Shown in pieces: positions 22,393 through 33,470 of a stretch of 64,000 bases of DNA. Where the stretch lies: contig OY987298.1 of NCBI GenBank assembly GCA_963920635.1, positions 62,105,949 to 62,169,948 of the forward strand. The letters are read 5' to 3'. Position numbers and translations under genes: made by a program. The notes beneath the pieces were generated by a model. The model had not been told where the DNA came from and made no database searches. It was given only the letters and a program-made list of their open reading frames with translations. Source of the stretch: Pseudeuparius sepicola. Lineage: Eukaryota; Arthropoda; Insecta; Coleoptera; Anthribidae. Position 1 is the first letter of the stretch; every line of letters starts with the position of its first letter.

Positions 22393-24398
22393 CAGGGTGG
22401 ACCCAGATCGACTATACGATAGTAAAACACAAAAAATTTTCGAGTTCAAACTTGACCTTTGGGGGATCAGCCTTGCTTGATTAGAACCGTAAGTGGCCGT
22501 GACTTGCAACATTTTTCAAATGTAAACATGATTTTTGACCAGAAGTCTTAACTATTTTATCTTTTAAAAAATAGCAATACGTTGGTCTGTACCTGTACTC
22601 TAACTTTAAAGTATGTTTGCTTCGTTTCAGACACAATTTCATAGAAAAAATAAATAAAAAAGGGGTGTTGCAAGTTAGGATCGAGGTACTCCCTACTTAC
22701 AACGACGTACGTTTTCGGTCTAAAATCAAATTGTGCTCACTGGAATCAAGCTTGCAACAGCAAAAATATATATAAACAAATTATTGTTTTTTTTTTGCTA
22801 TAAAAAAAACACTTTTTTATCCAAAAAATAAGCTTTATTCGAACAAAGATCATTCAAATAATTAAAAGGAGCCTTTAAAAGGGTTATAAAATCTAAAACC
22901 GTTAACAAACGTATTCAAATAAAAATAAAAAACTCTAAAGTAATAATAAATATATTTAAGTAGGTATAAAAAACAACTTAAAATAAAACATATTTAAAAA
23001 TAAACACAACTCTGAAAAATAAATCTAAAGTTGGGGATTTTGCCATAAAAGCTATTTGAGATTATAATTATTAAAGTCTTTAATAGTTAAATGCCACCAA
23101 TATCCCATCGACCAAACTTTTTTCTTCTTCGGCGTTTAAGATTGTTTGGCCCCCAAATTTCTTAGAAAATAAACCCCTATTTTTACGAGAAAGGGTGGAT
23201 GCCGGTATGTTGTACTCCCTACCAGCTTCCCTGATACTGTTTTGCCCACTTTGTATTGAATCTAGTGCTTTCTCTAATGTTTCATCGCTAAAATTGCGAT
23301 ATTGCCTGGCGCCTATCTTCTGTGGGTTTTCGGCGCATGTTGCAAGTTAGGCACAAAATGCAATTTTCTACAAAAAAAATCGCATTTTATCAGGATTCAA
23401 CTTTCAACAAATATGTATGTGGTACCGCGTGAGGAAAACCTAGTGTTATCAATATAATATTCGCCAAAATATAAAATAGCAATAGTTTTGTCTCTACTGG
23501 AGAAGTTTTCAAGGTATATTTCAAGCAACCTTACTACGCGCAAAGAAAATGGCGGGAAAATCTTGTAAAAAAAAATACCGTTTTCACTGCCGAAATAACG
23601 CCACGCCACCACCTGCTCTAACTACAGCCAGCGCCAAATTAACCCGGCACGCGTGTCTTATGTCTTATTCAAGGTTTTGCTAAAGTACAGGTCCGGCTCT
23701 GAACCATTGCATATTGTTGCAAGTTATGGTCGCGTTGGAAGTCACAGCCACTTACGGAAACTAATTTGAACCATATTATTATATTTTAAAAATCAAGCAG
23801 GCCTTGACGGGGGCAATTTATTCGTTTTCAGTTCAGGTAAACTACATTTTCCTTAAGAGACAACGAAACATTTAATTGGAAAAAGTTGTCGAGAATGAAA
23901 ATCTAAGTCCCCATACCAAATTTTAAAACAAACGACAGACTTTGATTTTTTTTAATTTCAACTTTATTTTTTGAAAAAAAATAAAAGTATGCCGATTGTT
24001 TTGAAATTTAGTATAGGGCCTTAAATTTGCATTCCGAAAATTTTTTTCTGATAAAATTTTTCGATAAATGTACTTGTTTACGCTAAAACCGCAAAAATTG
24101 AAAAATTAAAAAAAATCAAAGTGTGCCGATTGTTTTAAAATTTGGTAGGGTGATTTGGAATTGCATTCTGAACAATTTTTTCTAATAAAATTTTTCGATA
24201 TCTCTTAAGGAAAAGGTAGTATACCTGAACTGAAAATGAATAAATTGCCCTTGTCAAGACCTGCTTGATTTTTGAAATATAAAAATACGGTGCAAATCAC
24301 TTTCTAATCAAACAAGGCTGATCCCCCAAAGCTCAAGTTTTCATTTGACAATTTTTTGTCTTTCACACCTATCGTATAGTCCATCTGGGTCCACCCTG
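22393..24398. mobile_element. CAGGGTGGACCCAGAT foldback element with nested inserts
   Basis: Ends CAGGGTGGACCCAGATCGAC and GTCCATCTGGGTCCACCCTG, flanked by TA (22391-22392, 24399-24400). Inside, GTAAGTGGCCGTGACTTGCA (about 22491) faces GTCACAGCCACTTAC (about 23740), bounding an inner element with a psq-type fragment. A second nested palindrome spans about 23790-24285 (AAATCAAGCAGG and CCTGCTTGATTTTTG). Confidence 0.75.
23080..23340 (-). pseudogene. psq-type helix-turn-helix remnant (pogo-like transposase N-terminus)
   Basis: The frame reads RQYRNFSDETLEKALDSI, then SIREAGREYNIPASTLSRK, then NRGLFSKKFGGQTILNAEEE and a stop at 23080. This is the classic psq/CENP-B-like DNA-binding helix-turn-helix (YxxY/F..E.L..AL..I..G..S...A...Y.IP.STL..K), found at the start of pogo/Tigger transposases and some transcription factors. 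The in-frame start is missing, because a stop lies just upstream, and the DDE part is absent. Confidence 0.7.
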
Positions 24399-24640
24399 TA
24401 TAATAATCAAAATCAATAATTAGGCTCTGGTAAGTCAATCAGAAGACAGCAACAGGCCCCAAAGTCAGAGCAAATCTGGGTAATGAGGTATTCTTTCATA
24501 GAGCTGGCAAAGCTCTAACTTCTAAAGAAATAATTTGAAAATCACCCGGATTCCCGAATTTTGTCTTTGGCCCGTCCAAAAATCGAACAAATACGAAACC
24601 TCTCTATTAGCACAACCCCGGGGGGCGTTTCTCTGGTCAA
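24399..24640. other. No feature recognised
   Basis: Short spacer between the foldback element and the AACTTCC array. Nothing seen. Confidence 0.4.
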
Positions 24641-24790
24641 AAAACGTATAAAACTTCCCTCTGGGAGGGAAGTTCTGGTGGATTTCCCTAAACTTCCATA
24701 AACTTCCCCGAACTTCCGCGAACTTCCTAGGACTTCCAGTGGACTTCTTCCAAATTTCCTTGGACTTCCCTATAAATTTCCGCGAAAATA
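24641..24790 (-). repeat. Degenerate decamer array (AACTTCC / GGAAGTT), part 1
   Basis: CTTCC recurs about every ten bases (CTAAACTTCCATAAACTTCC and so on), roughly fourteen times. On the minus strand it reads GGAAGTTC-type units that look like ETS-factor words. A second block lies at 25172-25248, directly before the truncated Gypsy element. Confidence 0.6.
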
Positions 24791-24989
24791 AAATTTTTAT
24801 TTGCGCACCGATTTTTAATTTTTTTGTTCGATAGGTTTCAGTTTTAGGTAACGCGACAGTTGGGACGGCCCCCTCCACTTTCCTCCTAGGCCCCGCCCCT
24901 TACCTCGCTGGCCAATCACATCGCTCTAACCCATGACGCACGCGTCGGCACGTGGTTCTGGCGCCAAATTCAAAATTTCGAAAATAAAA

Positions 24990-25065
24990 AAAATCGCCAG
25001 GGTTCGAACCTGCGATCATCGATTTACAAGGTCGACGCTCTAACCAATTGAGCCATCAACGCATT
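24990..25065 (-). repeat. tRNA-like sequence, Thr(TGT)-like anticodon loop
   Basis: The reverse complement gives GATGGCTCAATTGGTTAGAG (A box), an anticodon loop CTTGTAA, and GCAGGTTCGAACCCTGG (T arm). The 7-bp acceptor stem does not pair and a T-run follows, so this is a tRNA-derived repeat head or pseudogene. Confidence 0.5.
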
Positions 25066-25171
25066 TGGAAATATTACCTTAAAATGGTGTAAACTAGAAT
25101 TTCGGTGACGTCACACAATTAAGAATAAGGAAAATACAGGGTATCTCAAAAGTAACTGACATGTCAAAGCT

Positions 25172-25248
25172 ATGGACTTCCCCGTGACTTCCTTTGATTT
25201 CACCCAACTTCCCCGGATTTCCCCGAACTTCCTCGAACTTCCTTTGGA
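25172..25248 (-). repeat. Degenerate AACTTCC array, part 2
   Basis: CTTCCCCGTGACTTCC, CAACTTCCCCGGATTTCC and similar units continue to 25248, where the Gypsy coding sequence begins abruptly. Confidence 0.55.
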
Positions 25249-25254
25249 ATTTCA

Positions 25255-26498
25255 TGCAAGTGCCCAAATTGCAGCAAGACCGCGTCATCCCCCCCACTCA
25301 GCTTCTGCGCCATCGAATTCCAGAAGCCCATGACGTTAAGGGAACGACCGGCCCTGGATATCAGCATCGGAGGGATATCAGGAACCGCCTACGTCGACTC
25401 AGGAGCTCGAGTGAGTGTCGCCAGTTACGCATTGTACCTCCTCTTGGTACAGAAGCAATACCGCTTCCAACCAACTCGGTCAACCATAACACTGGCCGAC
25501 AGAGAGCCCAAGGACCAGGTCATCTTAGTGACTCACGTAGACATCCATCTCCAAGGTAGGATCATCCCGACCACGCTCATTATCCTGCCGGACGCCACCA
25601 CTAACCATACCCTCTTGGGCGTCGACTTCATATGTAACGCAGACATATTGCTCCATTTGCGCCGAGACGTATGGTACTTTGGGGATCAACTACAGCAACC
25701 TCACACCTTCACACGGAAGGACGGCAACACACCCACAGAGGACGACGACGGACTCGACCTCGCCCAAATACAGCAGAGCTACCAGGTACCAAGGTTACTT
25801 TCGCCGATTGACAGTTCCCCTATCCCGATAGAACTCGAGGAACTAGACGCATACGGGCCGCCCATAAGTTTGGGGCTGGCGACCGCTTCCCCATCAGCAG
25901 CCCTACCAAGGTATGACGACAGATTCGTACCTCACTTGCGCCGCAGCGCTTGGTGGGCCGTACACAGCTATGAGGGTCCGAGTCCGCCAGCACAGATCCC
26001 AACATTAGAAGAACGTCGGGCAGCCCGCTTGACGAACACCCTCGACCTGGCCTCCCTGGATGTGGAACTCAGGCCGGACGAAGCCTCCCACCTCCAAGAG
26101 GAGCAACGGGACCTTCTACAAGCACTGCTACGCGAATCCCAGGATCTTTTCATAGATCAAGGGGACCCCACTCCGCTAATAGAGCACACCATTGAAACAG
26201 GTGACGCGCCGCCCGTGGCCAGTCCTCCGTACCGTCTTTCGCCCCAGAAAAAGGAAGTTCTGCGACATCAAATCCAGGAAATGCTAGCCCAAGGAGTGAT
26301 AGAGGAATGCGAATCCTCCTGGGCCTCGCCGGTAGTATTGGTCCCCAAGCCTGACGGCTCCACCCGGGTATGCATCGATTACCGGAAACTAAATGCAGTC
26401 ACGAAGCCGGACGTCTACCCGCTTCCCCGAATCGACGACCTCCTACACGCCGCAAACTGCACTCCATACATGACCACTTTGGACCTGCGCGCCGACGC
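25255..26498 (+). pseudogene. Gypsy gag end, protease and first half of reverse transcriptase
   Basis: The frame opens with CKCPNCSKTA, which resembles the zinc-knuckle tail of gag. A protease core follows, with AYVDSGARVSVASY (Asp-Ser-Gly active site) and HTLLGVDFI. Then comes a linker and the start of reverse transcriptase: PYRLSPQKKEVLRHQI, GVIEECESSWASPVVLVPKP and YPLPRIDDLLHA. The frame reaches TTLDLR, where the catalytic-Asp region should continue, and then breaks: the next conserved block (MPFGLRNAPATFQ) follows within a few bases in another frame. A stretch of some tens of bases has been lost. Confidence 0.9.
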
Positions 26499-27906
26499 AT
26501 GCCATTCGGACTCCGGAACGCTCCTGCCACGTTCCAGCGCTTTATGGATCACTTCCAAAGCGAACTAAGAGACATCCGAGTCCTGGCGTACCTAGACGAC
26601 CTGATCCTACTGTCGGCAAGTTTCTCGGTACATTTAACGGAACTGAGAAGCGTCTTTGACCGCTTACGCCGGTTCCGCTTCAGACTAAACCGACAAAAAT
26701 GCCATTTCTGCTGCAGCCAGATCAAATACCTAGGTCACCTGCTGACGCTCGACGGAATCCGACCGGACCCCTCCAAGGTAGAGGCCATCCAGAACATGGC
26801 CCCACCAAGGAACCTGAGGCAACTATTATCCTTCGTACAGACTTGCTCCTGGTTCCGCAGATTCATACCCCACTTTGCCGATGTAGCCAGACCCCTCACC
26901 AGGTTAACGAGGAAAAACGCTCCATGGCAGTGGGGTGAAGACGAAGAGAAGGCTTACCGCCAGCTGAAAACGATTCTCACCACCGAACCCATACTGAGAC
27001 AGGCTAACACCAGCGAACCATTTACCCTACGGACAGATGCTAGTGGCTACGCCATCGGAGCAGTTCTACTACAGGGGGAGGTCCCTCAAGACCACCCTAT
27101 AGAATATGCCAGTAGGTTGCTTACTCCCGCTGAGAGGAACTACACCACTACCGAGAGGGAGGCCCTAGCCATCGTATGGTCTATCCACAAATTCCGGGGA
27201 TACGTCGAGGAAAGCACCGTGATCGTCATCACGGACCACCAGGCCCTCAAGTGGCTAATGACCCTCAAATCCCCCTCAGGACGACTGGCAAGATGGTCAC
27301 TGCAGTTGCAACCCTACGACGTCAGAATCAAGCACATACCCGGAAAAGCCAACATCGTCGCGGACCTGCTATCACGGCCCCCCTGCAAGGAGATCACCAC
27401 CCCATGTGACGTTTGCACCTTAACGGTTGATATCCCGTCCCAAAGCCCACGAGAGCTCCGGGACGAACAACTCAAGGACCCCGAGTTACGCAAGATCATG
27501 GACGCCTTTTCCACCAACGAGGACGAAGAAGTCGCCCGCTGGACATCCCGAGGATACCTAATCGCACAAGGGATATTGTACAGATACGATCAAGATCAAG
27601 ATCAGGAGGATGCCCAGCTAGTGGTACCTCTACAAATGAGGCCAGCTATCCTCCAGGAGAACCACGACGCCCCAACCGCCGGCCACTATGGAGCAAAGCG
27701 GACCATACACCGCATCGCTACTAAATACTATTGGCCGGGCATGAGGCGCGCGATCACCCAGTATGTCCAGAACTGCCTATCCTGTCAGCGATATAAAGCC
27801 ACGAACCTCAAGCCAGCCGGACTCTTTCAGACTCCCCCAATGCGCCAGCGATTCGAAGTCATGGCCATAGATCTCTTGGGACCCTTACCTCTACCTCGGC
27901 TGAGGG
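26499..27906 (+). pseudogene. Gypsy reverse transcriptase (second half), RNase H and integrase start
   Basis: Begins at MPFGLRNAPATFQRFMDH, has the polymerase box LAYLDDLILL, and then the thumb and RNase H (FTLRTDASGYAIGAVLL; LTPAERNYTTTEREALAIV; VITDHQALKWL; KANIVADLLSR). The integrase zinc finger follows (H...H in AGHYGAKRTIHRI, CLSCQRYK), then MAIDLLGPLPLP with the first catalytic Asp. A one-base frame change near 27901-27908 ends this frame. Confidence 0.92.
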
Positions 27907-28831
27907 GTACCGATGGGTCTTAATTGTGGAAGACACCGCGTCCCGATGGGTAGAACTATTCCCCTTAGCGAAGGCAACAGCGCTAGCTTGCGCCTGGACC
28001 TTAGTCGACGAAGTCATACTCCGCTTCGGGTGCCCCCGACGATTGATCAGCGACAACGGACCCCAGTTTACCAGTGCCGTGCTACAGAAGATCACCCACT
28101 GTCTCGGCATTCACCAGAACTTGACCCCGGTATATCACCCGGCTGCCAATCCGGTGGAGCGCCGCAACAGGGAGCTGAAGACTCAGCTCGCGACACAAGT
28201 GGATCAAGATCACGCCACCTGGCCTCAGAGATTGGCCCCCATACGCTTCGCCATGAATTCCGCCCTATGTGAATCAACGGGCTATACTCCAGCCTACTTA
28301 ACCTTCGGCCGGGAGATGAACACTTTCCAAGACGCCACGCGCGACTTACGCGCCATCGTCTCGCAGGAAAACTTTGTCCCCGAAGCCACCCCACGCCTTC
28401 AAAGGTTAGCCGACGCCTTTAACCAAGCTAGAGAACGCCATGAGCATAAACAAGACAGTCGCAAAGCCAGGTGGAACCCAAAGAGGCGCCCGACCCCGAC
28501 CTATTCTCCTGGAACCCAGGTTCTTGTAGCAACACATTGGTTGAGCCAACAGTCCGCTCAATTCTCGTCTAAATTAGCCCCACGACGAGATGGACCCTAC
28601 GTCATCCTGAAGAAGGTAGGACCCACCTCATACGAAGTAGGGGACCCCTCAACGGATCCTCCCCAACCGGTGGGGAAGTATCACGCCTCGGCCCTTCAAC
28701 TCCTCAGGACCGATGGGGACACGTCCCCGACCCCAGTGCGACCCATCCGCAAGCGAGGAAGACCACGGAAGCAGTCACAGCCATCTCCTGGATCCTCTGC
28801 CGGGACGGCTGGAGAATCCAGAGGGGGAGAC
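27907..28831 (+). pseudogene. Gypsy integrase core and C-terminus
   Basis: Starts within the strand after the first catalytic Asp (VEDTASRWVELFPLAKA). It carries LISDNGPQFTSAVL with the second Asp and PVERRNRELKTQL with the Glu. A GPY-type module follows (LAPRRDGPYVILKKVG; SYEVGD) and a basic tail IRKRGRPRKQ. The frame runs without a stop through the polypurine tract into the LTR and ends at 29041. Confidence 0.9.
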
Positions 28832-29274
28832 TGTAACACGACCAACCACCCTCCTGGAGCCAGCACCAGGACCACCCGTGTTTCAACGCGCGGACGCCGC
28901 CACTCCTCGCTCCCCCGGGTAGTACGAAAGCGCTCCGTACTACCCCTCGCGAGGGCGCGCCGGTCGGTACCGCCGTCTACGCGACCCGGCCGAGACTCCA
29001 CCCCCAGCATCGATCCGTCCGGCCAGCGCCGACGGGTATAAGAAGAGCCAGCCAGCCCTCAAAGAGCAAGTCGCTCTCGAGCTTCTTCAGTCAACAGCCT
29101 TCCACCCTTGGAACATTGCATTGGCCGCTGCAGTTCTTCACATCGTGGCCATCTCTTATTGTATTTATTTAACTAACTCACCTGTTATCTGACGTGCCAA
29201 TAAATACCTTAACCTGTGTGGATTAATTTCATTCGAGGAACGGACACCCAGATACACGAGAAGAGAGAGTTACA
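28832..29274 (+). repeat. Gypsy 3' LTR, 443 bp
   Basis: Begins TGTAAC just after the purine tract GAGGGGGAGAC and ends GTTACA, giving a perfect 6-bp terminal inverted repeat. TATAAG at 29037 is followed about 50 bp later by TTCTTCAGTC, a plausible initiator. AATAAA at 29199-29204 is the likely polyadenylation signal. No second LTR occurs in the window. Confidence 0.85.
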
Positions 29275-29528
29275 AGTTGTAAAAACTCCTCAGGAAATAA
29301 GTTTCCCGATTTTAGTTTTGGAAATAATGAGGATTGTCTACTACTAAAAAGCTGTTGATTACTTCATATTGTGACTATCAGTGTGTGTGTGTTAAGAAAC
29401 AAAAAACTGCGACAAAAATTATGGCTCATTATTTGTACTACAGCGGACACGGCGGTGGCGTAATCTCTTTTTGGCCAAAAAAGTGGACTTACGCATCTTG
29501 CAATGTAAATAACTATTACAGATAGTTA
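29275..29528. other. No feature recognised
   Basis: Short AT-rich spacer between the LTR and a hAT MITE. Confidence 0.4.
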
Positions 29529-29536
29529 GATTTTAC

Positions 29537-30178
29537 CAGTGATGTACAGATACCTACCCATTTTTTTCGGTATCTAGATACAGATACAGATACTCTCTGG
29601 CAGATGTATCTAGATACAGACACCGATACATTTTTTCCAAAGTATCTGGGTACAGATACAGATACGTTAAAAAAGTATCTAGATACTTCCAGATACTATC
29701 AGTTAATTAAGAAAATTTCAGACCTCATAAGGCAATCAATATACCTACTTATCTAGGTACTTAGATATTTATGAAACAAGCGTGCGTGTGTAGGTAAAGT
29801 AGAATTGTTTAGACGAATGTGAAGTTTAGATTGAGACTAATCAAAATAAGTTGTGGGTTAGTAGTTTACCGTGTACGTGTACATCACTCCAAAGTGAGCA
29901 CTGGGTAGGTACTTTATGTACGGTATTTTAAAAAAATCACTAAATCACAACCCATTTTATTATTTGTATTGATTATTTTTTAAAATTAAATATAGGCACG
30001 TGGCCCCCTTGGAATCTACTCCTTGGAATCTAGTATCTAAGTATCTAGATACTTTCAAAAGGATCTAGATACTAAAGCAGATCCTGATTTTTGTAAGTAT
30101 CTAGATATGTATCTAGGTACACAAAAATTATTTAGATACAGTATATAGATACATGTGTCTCGATACATTACATCACTG
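29537..30178. mobile_element. hAT-type MITE rich in GTATCTAGATAC words
   Basis: Ends CAGTGATGTA and TACATCACTG. Perfect 8-bp target duplication GATTTTAC at 29529-29536 and 30179-30186. Both subterminal regions are packed with GTATC/GATAC and GTATCTAGATAC words, more than fifteen in all. The central 300 bp is ordinary AT-rich DNA. There is no coding capacity. Confidence 0.88.
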
Positions 30179-30186
30179 GATTTTAC

Positions 30187-31120
30187 CTACATATATTTCC
30201 AATGTATTATTTATTTATATGCTTAGGTATTGTTCAATAGGGTCGTTGAGTGAGGAATAATCACTCAACGATAGGGTCGATGGTAAAATAGACTAATAAG
30301 TTCTAAAAAGGTTTTTTTTTGTTATTTTTAATAATTACAATAATCTTGCACGACTAATTAATAACATACTATATTATTGATGGTCAGGTATAAAAAATTG
30401 AAGGTGCATTCTTCACCTTAACTTTACTCTGTGCCATCGTAACCAGTTTGTTTCAGTGAGCTTTCCAGTGAACTTAACGGTCCGCGAACTCATAGAACTC
30501 ATACCTATTAGCTCATTTTTAATATAAATAGTGTCATTTTTGCATTAGAATAATTTTCCCACTCCCAGTTTCTGCAAATGGATCAGAATCCCTTCACCTC
30601 AAACAAGATTTCCAACTTATAATTTGGCCCGAAATTCAGCGTACATAATTTTCTACTATAATCCGCAGGCGCTGTACGGTTTGTCTCCGCGGTGATATAC
30701 GCTACCCCCGGAACTTTTTGCTTGTGGCAGCCTTTTCAGAGCCGACCGGAGGCCGTTTTTCTTGTTTTTTTTTAACTTCGCTCGCCGCCATATCCTTGAT
30801 AATGCCGGGTTAATCCGCAAAAAACGGCACCGCTGTTAAAGGGTATTTTAACGTCGTTTTTCTCTTCCGTACCTCGGTTCCTCGTGCTTGAGTTATGTCT
30901 ATACATACAGAACGAATCAATGTTGTCGATGTTGTCTGACCAGGTGATAGATTATCCCTGAATAAACTAAATCGTATGGAATGGATTGAATGAAAGGGCT
31001 CTAGGTAGAAAAGGTAGCTATACAGAACGTTATTTATGTAGCCAAAGTTATAGGGTGTCCTCTCTTATAATACCTATGTAAGTATAATGGAATCATGGCA
31101 TACACTCGAAGGTGGTAAGT
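30187..31120. other. No feature recognised
   Basis: One GC-richer patch (30670-30800) without a recognisable frame. Nothing else supportable. Confidence 0.45.
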
Positions 31121-31620
31121 ATAATATAATATAATATAATATAATATAATATAATATAATATAATATAATATAATATAATATAATATAATATAATATAAT
31201 ATAATATAATATAATATAATATAATATAATATAATATAATATAATATAATATAATATAATATAATATAATATAATATAATATAATATAATATAATATAAT
31301 ATAATATAATATAATATAATATAATATAATATAATATAATATAATATAATATAATATAATATAATATAATATAATATAATATAATATAATATAATATAAT
31401 ATAATATAATATAATATAATATAATATAATATAATATAATATAATATAATATAATATAATATAATATAATATAATATAATATAATATAATATAATATAAT
31501 ATAATATAATATAATATAATATAATATAATATAATATAATATAATATAATATAATATAATATAATATAATATAATATAATATAATATAATATAATATAAT
31601 ATAATATAATATAATATAAT
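31121..31620. repeat. Perfect (ATAAT)n microsatellite, 100 units
   Basis: Exactly 500 bases of ATAAT with no interruption as given. The minus-strand open frame across it (31093-31701) is a translation of the repeat and not a gene. Imperfect ATAAAT/AGAAT units follow to about 31660. Confidence 0.97.
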
Positions 31621-31859
31621 ATAAATATATAGAATAGAATAAATAAATAGAATAAGGAGTGGTATGTTTGTAATGGAGAGAGAATTTGATTGTATGGGCA
31701 CGAGATGTTATAGGCAGGGTCGTAGATAAGAGGGGGGTTTATGGGTTGAAACCATTAAGAAAAAAGAAACACTGGTAAGAAAAACGTACAAAAGTTAGAT
31801 ACAATGTGGTCATGTGGTGTCATAATAATTTCTACGGTTTCTCAAAAGTAGTATACTTA
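31621..31859. other. No feature recognised
   Basis: Spacer between the microsatellite and the next foldback element. Nothing seen. Confidence 0.4.
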
Positions 31860-33470
31860 CTAGTAGTTCACTTTCAAAATGCCCACCATTGGTATTTTTG
31901 AAACGGTAAGAGCTACAAGATTGGTTAAATTAGACAAAAGTTGCGCATTTTGATGTGTTTCAAGAATCTGTAAAGAAATTTGACATAGCTTACGTGGTTA
32001 GTAAAATAACCTGAAAAAACTGAAAACTTCCACTTTTTTATTTTGTCCTTAACTTTTTTAATATCAAACGGAATTGAATGAAATTTGGTGGAATTGCGTA
32101 ATTAGGTACGGGCTTTCGAATGCACTATTCAGAAAAATTCTCTGCCTACTGGATCTTTAGGTGTTCATAACCAAATTTCCATTTTCTTATTGCGGCCATA
32201 TTGGATTTTACCACCATTGGATAGAGCAAAAAATTACGAATACAACCATGTATCATAACACCTAATTAAACCCACTTAAATGTCAAATTTCTAATATTTT
32301 AAATATTTTGAAGCCAGGCAGTAGGCCATGATTCCGAAAACAATATCAATAACTGTCACCTAATAAACAGAAACGTCAAATTTGATGTCAAAAGTTTGTT
32401 TATTTAACGTTATTTTAATAGGAACAAGAAACTAAATACTAATAAATAGATAGATGGCGCCAGGGGTCAGTATCTAACCGGCAGGACTTAGTCCCCCGGC
32501 AATAAATAAGTAACTTTTGTACGGGTTGAATTTTAAAGTCATGGTATCTGTGCTTTTTTAAAATCTAGTTAACTGCCCCTAACGACAAACCACATTCCCT
32601 AGCAATTTTCCTTTGCGATGTCTCTGGATTTAAATGAATTTGAGCCAAAACATTGATTTCACTTACAGCTCCTCTAGCTCCTACAAAATCATTTCTTCTT
32701 TTGTTTTGTAATTTGTAACGTTGCATCCGCTTCCATACGCCTACACAATCTTCGGAAAATAGTTCTGTTAGGCTGCCTTCGTTCGGGGTATAATTCTTGA
32801 TACTGGCTAGAATTGCGGTAGTTTCGAATATAAACATTGTACATATCCAATCTTTCATTTATTGGATATTGTTGGGGCATGATTCAATAAGCTTTAGTCA
32901 CTTAAGACGGTTAACGCACAATTTTAAGTAGTTAACAAAGGTTATGGGAACTAACTGACGTTTCAGTTTATTAAGTGACAGTTACTATTGTTTTCGGTAT
33001 CATGGCCTACTGCCTGGCTTCAAAATATTTAAAATATTATAAATTTGACATTTAAGTGGGTTTAATTAGGTGTTGTGATACATGGTTGTATTCGTAATTT
33101 TTTGCTCTATCCAATGGTGGTAAAGTCCAATATGGCCGCCATAAGAAAATCGAAATTTGGTTATGAACACCTAAAGATCCAGTAGGCAGAGAATTTTTCT
33201 GAATAGTGCATTCGAAAGCCCGTACCTAATTACGTAATTCCACCAAATTTCCTTCAATTCCGTTTGATATTAAAAAAGTTACGGACAAAATAAAAAAGTG
33301 GAAGTTTTCTGTTTTTTCAGGTTATTTTAGTAACCACGTAAGCTATGTCAAATTCTTTAAAGATTCTTGAAACACATCAAAATGCGCAACTTTTGTCTAA
33401 TTTAACCAACCTTGTAGCTCTTACCGTTTCAAAAATACCAATGGTAGGCATTTTGAAAGTGAACACCCTG
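31860..33470. mobile_element. CAGGGTGTTCACTTTC foldback element with a transposase start in its loop
   Basis: The arms pair over about 550 bp each, for example TTCACTTTCAAAATGCCCAC and its mirror at 33440-33463, and GCAGTAGGCCATGATTCCGA mirrored at 32990-33015. The right end is CACCCTG followed by TA. The left end is degraded (TAGTAGTTCA in place of CAGGGTGTTCA) but still follows TA (31858-31859). The unpaired loop holds the 32565-32880 gene fragment. Confidence 0.8.
32565..32880 (-). pseudogene. Tc1/mariner (DUF4817-type) transposase, N-terminal helix-turn-helix remnant
   Basis: From 32880: MPQQYPINERLDMYNVYIRN and YPERRQPNRTIFRRLCRR form the first helix-turn-helix (the E..DM...Y......A...Y...FP.R..P...TF..L pattern of DUF4817). 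After one frame change (about 32700-32720), LNPETSQRKIARECGLSLGA is the second helix-turn-helix, which normally precedes the DDE domain. It stops at 32565 where the palindrome arm begins. The catalytic domain is absent. Confidence 0.75.

Larger units (their letters stand above)
25255..29274 (+). mobile_element. 5'-truncated Gypsy-type LTR retrotransposon
   Basis: The element keeps the last gag codons, protease, reverse transcriptase, RNase H, integrase and the 3' LTR, in Gypsy (Ty3) order. The 5' LTR, primer-binding site and nearly all gag are missing. The body is visibly GC-rich compared with both flanks. It carries one internal deletion with a frame change in reverse transcriptase and one frame change in integrase, so it is dead. 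With no left LTR, the target duplication cannot be checked. Confidence 0.93.

Noticed and set aside
24990..25065. Possible tRNA-Thr gene
   Set aside because: The anticodon loop and T arm look right, but the acceptor stem fails to pair and one T-stem pair is mismatched.
28696..29010. Minus frames inside the Gypsy 3' end and LTR
   Set aside because: GC-rich antisense shadows of integrase tail and LTR.
31093..31701. 202-codon minus-strand frame of YYIIL repeats
   Set aside because: It is purely the translation of the ATAAT microsatellite.
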